64,000 nucleotides of DNA from Amphirosellinia nigrospora. Its lineage: Eukaryota > Ascomycota > Sordariomycetes > Xylariales > Xylariaceae. Of this stretch, positions 38,078 to 48,661 are shown piece by piece. The stretch is taken from the NCBI GenBank assembly GCA_004123355.1, contig SCHM01000006.1:744001-808000 (forward strand). Direction: 5' to 3'. The first letter of the stretch is position 1. Each line of letters starts with the position of its first letter. Position numbers and translations under genes: made by a program. The notes under the pieces were generated by a model, which saw only the letters and a list, made by a program, of their open reading frames with translations, was not told the origin of the DNA and did not search any database.

Positions 38078-40253
38078 CCTCTCTTAGACTTGGGTATGAA
38101 ATGGGTCGGGTTCGGGAGAAGCGTATGTGGCGGGATGGAGAGGGACGTGCTAGGCGGTCATGGCGAGTCACAATGGACTTGGAGGTTGTCGGTATGTATA
38201 CTTGGAATCAAATGTCTGGTGCCCTCAATTTTTGGAAGCACTGGTGGTCAAGACTCCATCGGCACGCACAGGCCACTAAACCAAATTAGGTCAATTACTT
38301 GGCTAGGTCCCCTCCCCCGGCTATGTACCCGGCCCGGAATATTCACCTACCGCATGCCTACACTACATGTGCCAGGCCAACTACGGTAACATACCTAGGT
38401 AGGTAACAAGGCCACATAGGTAAGTACCTAATGGTGATGGTTGTTCAGTAACAAACCATCGAGGTCATCGTCGAAGCCTCTTAGCATTTGTTGTAAAGCA
38501 TCTAGCGCAAATACCAAGCCTTGTGGATTGGCCTAGTTTCCTCGGCATGGAGGACCCTTGGGTGGTATTTTGGATGCATTTCAAAGCTCTAGCCGAGCTA
38601 CCGTTGCAGCTCGGGTCAGGGCCAAGAACACATGGCGAAGGTATCTACATTGTGGATGATTTATTAAACATAACAGCAATCTGCCTGCTCTATGTCTCAG
38701 GGCTATCATCAAGAGCATCAAGAGACCTCTAAAAATGAGACAGAGAGAAGGCTAATGCTTTGTTCACACTCCTATTCGTTTCAGCATGGTAAGACGAGAT
38801 GTTGGCGTTGTCCGGTTTGACTTGGATTTCACGTGGTGGAAAGAGAGTGTCTCTTGAGGTAGAGAAGACGCAGGGTGCTGATGTATGCGATAGCTCATTT
38901 GCTTTATCCCCACAAAGCACACACGAGAGTTAGTCCGGGCTTTAGACAAAGGCAAACCGTCAGAGCAATGTGGAGAGGCAGGCTGAGCCGTGGATCATCA
39001 GCTGAGAGATGATGAATTCGGAGCGCTACCCGGAGAGAGGCGTAAACCGTGCCAGGGAAAGGAGACGGGCTAAGTCTGGGCTAAAATGTGCTTTGCTGTC
39101 GAGCACAGATCAGGCACAGATAAGCCATTCGATAGAGCAACGACTAAAGGTGCCTGCTCGTGGTTTGTCGTAATAATGAGCTGACATGGGTGTCCTTTCA
39201 TAAGTAGGTACGGTGTTGTACACAACAACTTGGAAGGGCAATGATAAACGTCGTAGACGTACAGTAGTTGGTTGTTAAAGGGAGTGGGAAGTTGTGAGCG
39301 AGTTCGAATGATTCTTCGGCTGGTACAGTGCCGGGTAACTCCGCCAGCATGCAACAGGGGACCTAGCAGCTAGCTTCGGTAGCAGGTAGGCGCAGTTATA
39401 TGGTGCGTACATTGACTTTTGCACGGTGCTTGGTTGCCTCACCTAGGCATTATGGAGCACATGATAGACGCAAGGGCCACCTGCACCGTGGGGATGCAAC
39501 AAAGGAAACCCTGAAGGAAGCCTGCCAGAACTGCTGCCCAAACCTGGAACCCACCTAGCTGTAAGTATGTGTAGGACTTTCAGGACCAGTGGATGAATGC
39601 CCTACAAGCACCGACCAACTTTGATAGGAGAGCGATGTTCCCTGTGGCTTGCCTATCGCTGCGCCTAGCAACGCACGGTACATATGTAATATACCTAATG
39701 TTTAGGTAGGTAGGTAGACCTAGCAGCTCTGTAGGTTAGAGGTATCTGACCAAGTACCCAAGTAGGTTAGGTAGGTAAGTGAGTCGGGACCTACCACTGT
39801 ACCAGCCTCTTCCCTCCTGTCTGCCTGCCTGCCTGCTGCTAGTACTTACCACCACCTGCAACCAAGTACTTCCCTGCCTGCCTATAGGTACCTACCTCCC
39901 AGCACTTTAGGCCGTTCTAGTTGTACCCTACCGTTTCCCTTCCCAGCACCCTTTACCTACCTAGTAGTTTACCTAGTCAATTGAGCAACAACCTTCCTCT
40001 CCTTCCATCCACCGCTCAATCTTCCCCGTTTCTACTTCACCACTTCTCCTCCATCATCGGACCACGAGAGAGACCAGCCCATCGTCGTACACCAGGAGCA
40101 GCACTTCAACGCTTCATCGACCCTTTGCCGCCCACGTTTTTCTCATCGTATAGCCTCTAAATCCGCTAGAGCCGCCTGCCTGCCAGCCTCCGGTTACCCC
40201 TAATCCTACAGCATCCAATCTTATCATCACTCTCAAATCTATCAACCATCATA
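38078..40253. promoter_or_regulatory. Upstream region of RHO1 and MRPL40
   Basis: No gene supported. TAGGTA/TACCTA tracts lie at about 38392-38430, 39700-39782 and 39880-39975. From about 39820 to the RHO1 start the plus strand is strongly pyrimidine-rich (CCTTCCC, CTTCCCCG, CTCCTCC), a usual feature just upstream of well-expressed fungal genes, here probably the RHO1 core promoter and leader. Confidence 0.5.
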
Positions 40254-41320
40254 ATGGCTGAGATTCGCCGTAAGCTTGTGATCGTCGGTGACGGTGCCTG
40301 CGGTAAAACCTGTTTGTTGATGTACGCCGCCCCCATCTACCTCTAACTCTTTGACTGCCTCTAATTATGTCTTCGCAGTGTCTTCTCCAAGGGCACTTTC
40401 CCCGAGGTAAGAGAACACCGTCGTCATCGTTGTCTATCGTTGCACCTGGCCGCAATGCCAAGCCGAGGATGGCCGCGTCACGCCGACAACACCATCTCAA
40501 CCCCGTCCACCAACCAGCCCGCCAGCCTCACGCTTCGCGCCCACCGTGGTCACCGCTACATCTATCGCGTCCTTTCTCTGCCTTGTGTTGAACCAATCTG
40601 CTCCTCTACTCAAAGACTAACCTCCTCTTGTCCAGGTCTATGTTCCCACCGTCTTTGAGAACTATGTCGCCGATGTCGAGGTCGATGGCAAGCATGTCGA
40701 GTTAGCCCTATGGGATACGGCTGGCCAAGAAGACTACGACCGTCTCCGTCCTCTATCCTATCCCGACTCTCACGTTATTCTCATCTGCTTTGCTATTGAC
40801 TCTCCGGATTCTCTGGACAACGTGCAGGAAAAGGTTAAACGTTCTCCCCAATACGCCATCCCAGCCCCCTGTCGATAGAGGGCGATTCACATGACTAACA
40901 CGTGCTCAATTTGTAGTGGATTTCCGAGGTTCTTCATTTCTGCCAAGGTCTCCCTATCATTCTTGTTGGCTGCAAAAAGGATCTGCGCTATGACCCCAAG
41001 ACCATTGAAGAGCTTCGCAAGACTAGCCAGAAGCCGGTCTCCCCTGAGGAGGTAAGTCATCCCCAGCTTTGAGGGTAGACGGTCGCTTGTACCTTCCGTA
41101 CCCTTGACATGATCTTGTGTCTCACTCTTCATTAAATGATAAACATCTAATACCTGGTTCATAGGGTGAGGATATCCGCAAGAAGATCGGTGCCTACAAG
41201 TATCTAGAGTGCTCGGCCAAGACCAACGAGGGTGTTAGAGAGGTTTTCGAGCACGCCACCCGTGCTGCTCTTCTCTCGCGCACTCGCCCCAGGAAGCACT
41301 CCAAGTGCTTGATCCTCTAG
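40254..41320 (+). CDS. rho1: Rho1 GTPase
   Basis: Five exons: 40254-40321, 40379-40406, 40636-40833, 40917-41051 and 41165-41320; 194 residues with every phase correct and no frame break. Small GTPase that activates beta-1,3-glucan synthase, protein kinase C and the cell-wall-integrity pathway at the plasma membrane. Visible motifs: P-loop GDGACGKT (12-19), switch I with VPTVFENY (35-42), switch [12 protein letters not shown] (58-67), GCKKDL as the guanine-specificity motif in its Rho1 form, ECSAKT, and a C-terminal CLIL (191-194) that predicts geranylgeranylation. The second exon is only 28 bp, flanked by introns of 57 and 229 bp. The high conservation makes this the best-anchored gene in the window. 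Confidence 0.97.
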
Positions 41321-43197
41321 ATCAATCTAAATACCCATTGATGATACCTTTGATATCCCGACCTGATTCAGCATTGCCTTCAAATCTCCCTTGCAGGCAA
41401 CGGACCCGGATGATCAGGATGTAAACGGGCGGAAGAATTGAAGCGGTTTTGCACATGGTTTTCGGCTGGAGTTCGATCCATCTGCTCTCGCATCCACTTC
41501 TTCGACGGGCGTGCAACTCAGGCTGGCTTTCACACACACCTTGTAGTTATAACTGCAGAATAATAGTGACGGGCAGTAGTTCCCGGGACGCTCGATAACC
41601 GGAGACCCGAGGATGTACACAAACTGCCATTCGAGGAAGCAGGGGCTGTGAGAGTGGCATGGGGTGGAATTTGTGCGCCCCGTGCGTATCTGTGTGGGTG
41701 TGTCAAGTCTGGCGAGCCAGCCCCAGAGAATACGGCTATATCATAAATCTTTCTCCTTTTTCTATTGCTCTCTCGACTGTTCCGTGTTAAATCAACCGGA
41801 GATGGGTGCTTGTTCCTAGGGTTACTCTTTCTATCTGTCCTTTCTCCATCCAGTATGGTTTGATAATGCACATGGCCTGGTTTCCTAACTGACTGCTGTT
41901 TCGTATTTTACCTCGTTTGCGACTCATGATCTAGATAACGCCTCCCTTTTCGTATAAGCGCATGACATGCTTGGACTACAGGTTGGCCAGCTCTCCGGTC
42001 GAGGTATATTCCTTAGTCCGGCCAAGGCTACCGGAGTACGAAAGATAGTCACCGGACTTCTCACGATAATAGTCATGTGGTAGCTTGGATCCCACCAGTG
42101 CCTATTGTGGATTCTTCGAATGGCTATTGCAAATACTCTACTACCGTAACGGATTTATTTATTCATTCCTTTTAGTGCCATCGAGTTCGGGTGTCGAAGG
42201 TCATACTTGAAGAAGAAGATGCCTAGATGCCTAGATAACGAGGGTGTCTCTGCGTTTCTTGAAGACTTTGTGACATCTATCTAGTTATAACACAATCGAT
42301 AGGGTGATCTTGGCTACTAGTAAGAGGGAAGTATGTGAAGACTCTTGCTACCTTCCAGTATTTAATGGGCTGTGTATTGTGACGTGGATGAAGATGGTAG
42401 GGGAAATTTGAATTTGTTCTCATGATATATGATGGATTGCTGTGAAATGTGTTTGTCTGTCTATCTGCTCTGTTGTGTTTCGTTTTTTGTTTATTCTACT
42501 CGGGCCTGATTCTTCGACGTCTGTTATGTCGACTATTTGCTCGGGGCTGTGATAGTTTTTTGCTTGTTTGTATATTATTGTTATGTTTTGTGTTGTACTT
42601 GAAAAGCTTTTCCCCTTGCTTACTTACTTACTTACTTACTTACTTAGTTACTCGCTTACTTGTTTTGTTTACTTGTTTATTTGTTTGTTTACGTCGCCCG
42701 TCCATCCCTTGTTGGATGAATGGATGGATGTCTACACAGCTGACAGGTCTCGTGTAGTGAGTGTGTCATGGGAATATGATGGTGATGAAGTGGTTGGCTT
42801 ACGATTACTACGCCAGGGTCGCTAGACAGAGAGGGTGGGTGTGTGTGTGAGTGAGCGACTAAGTTAAAGACGACTGACTAACTGGCTATATGTCCCTGTT
42901 GTCTCCGCGTCCCTCTCCGGTCTTGACTTCTGGGTTTTCTGGGGTATATCTACAACGACCGACCACCCGCTCTGGCGGAGTCCCATTACACATAGCATAC
43001 CGTGGGAAATTTAGTTGGTACACTTGGTTGTTTATTGCTGGTTTATTGATTTCGATCTGGTCAGATCCTGGCTAGAAGAAAAGAAAAAGCTCGCGATGGC
43101 GGCAAGTTAACCCTATCCATCATCCGGTACCCCTCGGTAGTAGATCTTCATCGTGGGACATTGTCTAGTTGGGGCAGGTCTGTAGATGTCGTTGTTG
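41321..43197. other. RHO1 trailer and intergenic region with a (TTAC)n repeat
   Basis: Probably a long RHO1 3' region followed by spacer. A (TTAC)n tract lies at 42618-42656, with TTTG/GTTTA-rich sequence after it. Long open stretches here (plus 42449-42825) are repeat-driven, hydrophobic and have no motif; I do not call them genes. Confidence 0.45.
42618..42656. repeat. (TTAC)n microsatellite
   Basis: About seven TTAC/CTTA units with one interruption near 42646. Confidence 0.92.
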
Positions 43198-43414
43198 TTA
43201 GTCATTGGGCTTGTTCTGTGCAGAAGGAGACACCTCGTCATGTCTGTCGTGGGTTTATTATGGAGCGAGAGACGGTGTTGGATGGGTATGTTGGTAGGTA
43301 GGTAGGCACTGCTTGTCAGAGGCAAGAAAGGGAACTTACAGCACCGCAGGAGCCGCAGGTCTTGCTCTCGCCACCGAACGAGGCACCGCACTTGGGGCAG
43401 CTTGAGTTATGCAT
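43198..43414 (-). CDS. Candidate 30-residue CxxC/CxxC zinc-ribbon-like peptide
   Basis: Exon 1 is 43414-43340 and encodes 25 residues, MHNSSCPKCGASFGG then ESKTCGSCGA, with a strong GTAAGT donor at 43339. A plausible second exon, 43215-43198, adds NKPND and a stop after a CACAG acceptor. Two CxxC pairs 13 residues apart are the hallmark of a small zinc ribbon or a metallothionein-like peptide. The reading frame before the splice is compact, and the upstream sequence (43415-43760, minus sense) contains further GTAAGT-type sites, consistent with an intron-bearing leader. I do not recognise the family with certainty. The second exon is the weaker part: branch site is poor and other acceptors exist. 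Small size makes chance possible, but Cys spacing and splice site together argue for a real gene. Confidence 0.5.
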
Positions 43415-45787
43415 TTGGCAGGTTGGTTGGTGAGGTGAAGAGATATCAATTGTTTAGATCACGTGTCTGTTGTTCTGGGTCTTAGTATGATGTTCTTAGA
43501 TGTATCTATGGGCCTGAGTCTGTTATGCTGGGATTAAGTAAATGGGTGTTCGATTGTTGAAATGGAGCTGGAGATTGATCTCGTCGCTCAGATCTCTGGC
43601 TCATGAAGCTTCGCGGTCACAAGTACATCTAATGTAGAGGTAAAACACAGCAAGTGTTGTATAATACCGCAACCTTTTCTAACTAAGGAATAGAAAGGCG
43701 AGGGAGGGAGTATGAGTGATGGGGGAAGTGGAAGCAAGAAGACAACTTACCAGCGAAAGCGTAGCTTGGACGAATACAGCAGATGACAATAACAATAGGC
43801 AAGTTAGAATATATTCACGTCTCTACTCCTCACTTATATATATACATAGCTATCTCCATCTGTTACACCTATTCAACCCCCCTCCCTCGCCCCCATTCTC
43901 GACCGAAGAAGCGGGGTTTTCCGGGGGGACGCCTCGCTCTGTCGTCTTGTGATACGACGGCTAACGTGCACTTTACTCGCCCCGTATTGGATGAGGACAA
44001 GAGGTATAAGAACTAGCCTGCCTGCCTCTCTCCACAAGACTAGGTATCTAAAACATCAGATGTGTCCCCGCGGGCGGTGGCGTGGGGTCATTTGATCGCT
44101 CCGCGTGGTGTGGGAGCCTACCTACTGTATGTAAGTATGTATGTGTGTATGTGTGTATGTATGTATGTATGTATGTATGTATGTATGTATGTATGTATGT
44201 ATGTATGTATTGTATGTATGTATGTCTTGTCTGCCTGCCTGCTTGCTTGCTTGTTTGCCTGCCTACTTCGTACATACATACATGCTTGCAGTGTGTGTAG
44301 AGATAATCTATCTAGTTCGAGACAACTGTCGACAGATAGATAGATGGTGCATATCCCATGACTCCTCGGAGATGGGCGCTTTGCCATGTGCGGGTTTCCC
44401 GAAAGCCGTGGATTTTCTGCACAAAGGGACCACGGACCCCCTGCCTACAGTCCATAAATACTAATATGTAGATGCTAATAGCACCTATAAACCCGTTGCT
44501 ATTAGGTAACACCATCGAGTACAAATGATGCCCATAGGTAGATCTCGTGAAAAAAGATCCGAAAAGATGCCAAGCCGAGCCATTTATATACCCCCCCCTC
44601 CCCACCACCATCACTTACTGATACACCATCAAACTTACACAGCACACATCACGGATATATACCGGTAAATAGTTACATACATAATAAGTAGGTAGGCACT
44701 GACTGCTATACCAGCCAACGCACATGTAAGTATCTCGAGCCAATCATTTCCAGTCGGTCACTTCCGGTCCATCTTGGTAATAGAGTAAGTAAGCAAGCCA
44801 CGAAGCCAGTGCCCGGGATTTCGCCAATCGACCTCGGATCAAGCTGCATTATCAACACGTAGCACTCACATCGGGGGACCGTAGCATTCGGCGGATCGGT
44901 GCTTGGTAGGTAGGTAGCCAGGTAGCTTATAGTAGGTAAGGTAGGTAGATACTAGTTAGGTGTCCTCTACCCGTATTCTTGGTGGTGGGCATGTGAGGGA
45001 TCCATCTACGAACGGTTATCGCTTAGCGCGGCGTTTGGATTACCCAAGATACCTAACTAGATACTGCCCAGACAGACAGACAAATGCAATCATTTCGTTA
45101 TTCATCTTGAAGCTTAGTAGGTACCTACAACGGAGCATGGTTTGGCTTGTTGTATTCTACCGAGGTAAGGTAAGCAAGTGGATATACATAGGTGGTTATC
45201 ATCTCGATGATGAGCTGTTATTCCCCGTCCCCCCTACCTATAATATCACGGATATTGTAGGTTGGGATGTTATTCGATGGTCAGATAGGACTGACTTACT
45301 TATCAACCACCACGTCACAGCTCCAGCCGAGACTAGAGCCGATAGTCTATATGTAGGACCGTAGATCCCGGATGAAGGGGACCTATACCACCTACCACGT
45401 GCTACCCTCTCCCGTCCATAGGACCCTCACGTGTGTCCTGCGTGCGCCGGGAGCTGTACTAGTCAAAAAGGGGCGAGATAGGCAGATTTAGATATAGACG
45501 GTAAGTAATAGTTCAGAGTGCATAAAAATATCATTCATGTTGAATCCTGGCTCTATCCAGCATCCGCTTTATTCTATTCCTTCCTTCCCAAGACCAAGAC
45601 TCTTTCACACTACAAGCGCAGCCACTCCAAGTCCTACACGGTCATCTCTCCGGTGTGCTTTCCAGCCCGGTATAACGGATAACCTGTTTCTTTCCTATAC
45701 TTGTAGACGAACCACTATCCAAACGTGGCCATAAAGGTTTAAATGCTATAAATACATACTTAATGGAGCAGAAAAATGCCCTCATTC
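43415..45787. other. Intergenic with a long GTAT repeat
   Basis: Contains a TATATATATA stretch at about 43835-43846, a (GTAT)n repeat at about 44126-44225 and TAGGTA tracts at 44688-44696 and 44905-44960. Cys/Tyr- or His/Thr-rich frames over the repeat are artefacts. The open stretch at plus 44960-45364 has no recognisable motif. Confidence 0.45.
44126..44225. repeat. (GTAT)n microsatellite, about 100 bp
   Basis: Tandem GTAT units with GTGT interruptions at the left end and one TTG break near 44211. Confidence 0.95.
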
Positions 45788-47727
45788 TTACACGCACTTG
45801 GCAGGCTCGCCTCCGCCTGTGGAAGAGAAGTTAACACTGTTGTACTGAAAGAATAAGAGAATCGGGTCGTAGAGGAGGAGAATGACTTACCTTTGATTAC
45901 CCGGGCTCCGGTCTGAAGAACGCTAATAAACATGATGACACACCCGAAGACCACAATGGCCCCGGCGACGTACGTCCTCCAGGACCTGGAGCTTAGCTTG
46001 ATATAACATAGCGGCGGCAATATATACGCCAGCGCGGCCGCGCTCGTGGCGCCGACGAGTTCAAAGACGATGCCGAGATCGCACGTGAACAGACTGAGAA
46101 CCATGGCCGAGACGACGAGGGCCGAGCTATAGATGAGGTGTAGGTTCATGTTGAACGGCTCGTCCGGGAACCAATAATTGAGCATCACCTCGCGGCAGAC
46201 GAAGGCCTCGAGGGGGAGGGTGGTGAGCATATTCAGGCCGAAGCACAGCCGCGCGATCGTCACCATCGTGTTGTGCGGGGAAGTTGTTGAGCACGTTGCC
46301 CAAGGTCTTGTCGCCGAAGGTGAGGAAGCCTGCCAGAGCCATGACTAGACATGCGACCATCGACACACCCGTAGAATAATGAGTTACAGTAGAGAAGCGG
46401 TCTATTGTAGGAGTTTTAAGGGAACCGTATATTAAAAGGGAGTTATGTTGGCACACGAAAGCTGGCGATAAAAGTTAGTAAAATTCCAACACCACTAGGT
46501 TTGTTTCCATGAGGTTGCGGTTGTACGTACCGAATGATATGACGCCGACGGCTTGGAATATGCCGTCGTGATTGTAAGTAATGGAGTGGTGAAGGAACCC
46601 CTGGCTTCTAATGGAGTGAGGGCACCTTGTATGACCACGGTACTCACGATGATACCCATGCCGATAAGAGCGAGTGTACTCGCCTTTGCCAACTATATCA
46701 CCCCCCATTAGCACACCGTAGCCGGAAAACCTAGGCCCGGGAAGACGTACCTTGGCGATATCTCTATATAATGTTAAGGGGTAACTAATACCCAGTATGA
46801 AAACAACAATGACAAACTGTCTGTTCCCCAGGAGGTTGAGGACGGGGATCTCGTGTAGGTTGGGCCAAATAGCGCGGAAGACGGGCGGGATGGAGTCGCC
46901 AACGATGACGCCGAAGGCGACCATGCCGCCAAAGGCAAAGGCCCACTGGGCGACGCTGATGGCGACGAGCCCCGTCTTGCCGAAGCAGTGCTCGACGGTG
47001 CCCTGGAAGCTGCTGGCGCCGCTGAGCTTGCTGTTGATGACGATGAGGCGGATGGTCCAGTCGATGACGATGGTCAGCCCCACGAGCAGCACGATGCCCG
47101 CCACCAGCCCGGCGTCCTTGAACGCGTACGGCTGCCCGATGATGCCCGCGCCGATGATGCTGTTCGCCATGTTCATGAACGCTGACGACAGACCGGACTT
47201 CGGCCGCGATCGCTCGCGCTCTGCCCACGAGTGCACGTCGTTTCCTGGTAGGTTGTTGGCCACTGTCACCGAGGGCGCCTCGATGTCTGTCAACAGCGGC
47301 CGCCGCGCCGTGCGCTCGCGTCCGAGAGGGTCTTCGGCATCGAGGAAGTCGAACGAGTCGCGCTGCGACTCGGCGGCCAGGGAGGAGCCGTGTGTGCCAT
47401 TGCCGTTGGCGGTTGGGGGAATATTGGTAGGTCGTAGATCGAAGCGGACGCGATTGGGAGTCCTCGGGGTCGGGGTCCGACGGAATCGTGGTCAACGTCG
47501 TGGTTGTGGTTGTGGTTGTGGTTGTGGTTGCGGAAATAATCGTGCTCGTCGCCGGGGTGCACTATGAAGCCATCCTCGTCTGGTCGTCGCCGTCGCCGTC
47601 AGACTCGTGGCCGGAGGAGGCCCTGGTGTTCTTCGTTCCCGGGAGCAGCAGCATTGGGATGGGCATCATGGTTTGCGACGTTATCCGTCTGCTCGTTGCG
47701 GGAGCTGTGGTTCGCGGCCTTGGCCAT
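45788..47727 (-). CDS. AVT-type vacuolar amino-acid transporter (AAAP family)
   Basis: Vacuolar membrane amino-acid exporter family (yeast Avt5/6/7 type), about 11 transmembrane helices. Probable start 47727 (MAKAANHSSRNEQ). Introns: 46693-46750, 46462-46530 and 45817-45890. Family blocks: SAFMNMANSIIGAGIIGQPY (first helix), VIDWTIRLIVINSKLSG, GTVEHCFGKTGL, LGISYPLTLYRDIAK, HNSLLIYGSLKTPTIDRF, THYSTGVSMVACLVMALAG, LTTLPLEAFVCREVM and a C-terminus ending GGGEPAKCV. The hydrophilic N-terminus includes a GTGGTT hexanucleotide repeat (plus 47488-47530) and the typical DFLDAEDPLGRERTARRPLL. At least five frame jumps are needed: several between 47420 and 47640, one near 46580 and one near 46275. 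It is the most indel-rich gene here, so a decayed copy is conceivable, but splice sites and membrane segments are intact. Confidence 0.8.
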
Positions 47728-48042
47728 TGTGTGTTGGCTGTCTTATCGCGAAGCATCTTGCGCAAGGCCGAGTTGTCTATAATCCGTGAGCTAGCCGTCG
47801 GGTGTCGTAAGCTCGATTAGGTAGTAAGCTGATGTCCTAAACAAAATCCCATCCTATGAAAACGGCATTGACAATTCCTAAATCCCTTAGGTAAGGAATT
47901 GTAATTAAGGTACCGACCCAATGTCTTATCGCCATGTGATAAGTGAACTCTCCTGAGCCGCCTTAAGCCGCTCCGCGGACTTGATAGATTAATACGCCAA
48001 ATACGCACGATTAACGGGACACAGCTTTTGTTTTCATTGCGT

Positions 48043-48325
48043 ATTACATGTTCTCTAGATATAAAAGTTAACATCTACTCAGTAGGTATATATTCTTAGT
48101 TATCTATATCCTTGCGGAGTGATATCAGATGCCATACTTAATGAACAACTCAAGCCCCTGTATGCTACGAGATAAGTGAGGATGAACAAGAAGAGAAAGT
48201 AGAGACGAGATCAGCATAACAAATGACGGGATCAAGACCAATGAAAGTATAGACCACACAAATTAAAGTTTAAAAATGCAGTCCCGAAGCGAATGTCTGA
48301 TTGCTTATTACATGTTCTCTAGATA
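48043..48325 (+). repeat. 19-bp direct repeat, two copies
   Basis: attacatgttctctagata occurs at 48043-48061 and again at 48307-48325. A third, one-mismatch copy of 18 bp (ttacaagttctctagata) lies at 57625-57642, all in the same orientation. Confidence 0.85.
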
Positions 48326-48328
48326 CAA

Positions 48329-48383
48329 AGAGCCAGCGACTACCTGTCATATATATACCTCCTTCGTGTAAGTCGCTGGCTCT
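48329..48383. repeat. 13-bp perfect inverted repeat (stem-loop)
   Basis: agagccagcgact at 48329-48341 is exactly reverse-complemented at 48371-48383, with a 29-base AT-rich loop. Confidence 0.9.
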
Positions 48384-48412
48384 ATCTGCTGACTTTATAT
48401 GTTCTACCTATG

Positions 48413-48432
48413 GACGCAGATATGTCTGCGTC
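48413..48432. repeat. 8-bp inverted repeat with 4-base loop
   Basis: gacgcaga, loop tatg, tctgcgtc: a tight hairpin 30 bp after the larger stem-loop. Confidence 0.85.
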
Positions 48433-48661
48433 GTCTCGCCGTGCTTCAGTCTCCCCATGGGTATCAATTCATCTCTAATCTCACAATCTTACAAGGACAC
48501 ACCCTGGTGAGCGTCCTCTACATCGATCCTGGGGGTCGACGCTTCCTGTTGCAATCACCGCGATAACAGTATCGCGTATCTTGTGGTGTTGGATATAAGG
48601 CCATGCCCGACTTATCATTGTTGGGGGAGGCAGGTGGGTGGCGCTATACGGTCTGATTAAC

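Larger units (their letters stand above)
47728..48661. other. Intergenic with hairpins and a direct repeat
   Basis: No gene. It carries two copies of a 19-bp sequence (48043-48061, 48307-48325) and two inverted repeats (48329-48383 and 48413-48432), each reported separately. A smaller hairpin, CTTATC-GCCATGT-GATAAG, lies near 47923-47941. Confidence 0.6.

Noticed and set aside
44048-44464. Cys/Tyr/Val- and Thr/His/Ile-rich frames
   Set aside because: Translation of the GTAT microsatellite.
44960-45364. 134-residue plus-strand frame
   Set aside because: Starts inside a TAGGTA-rich region and shows no motif; likely chance.
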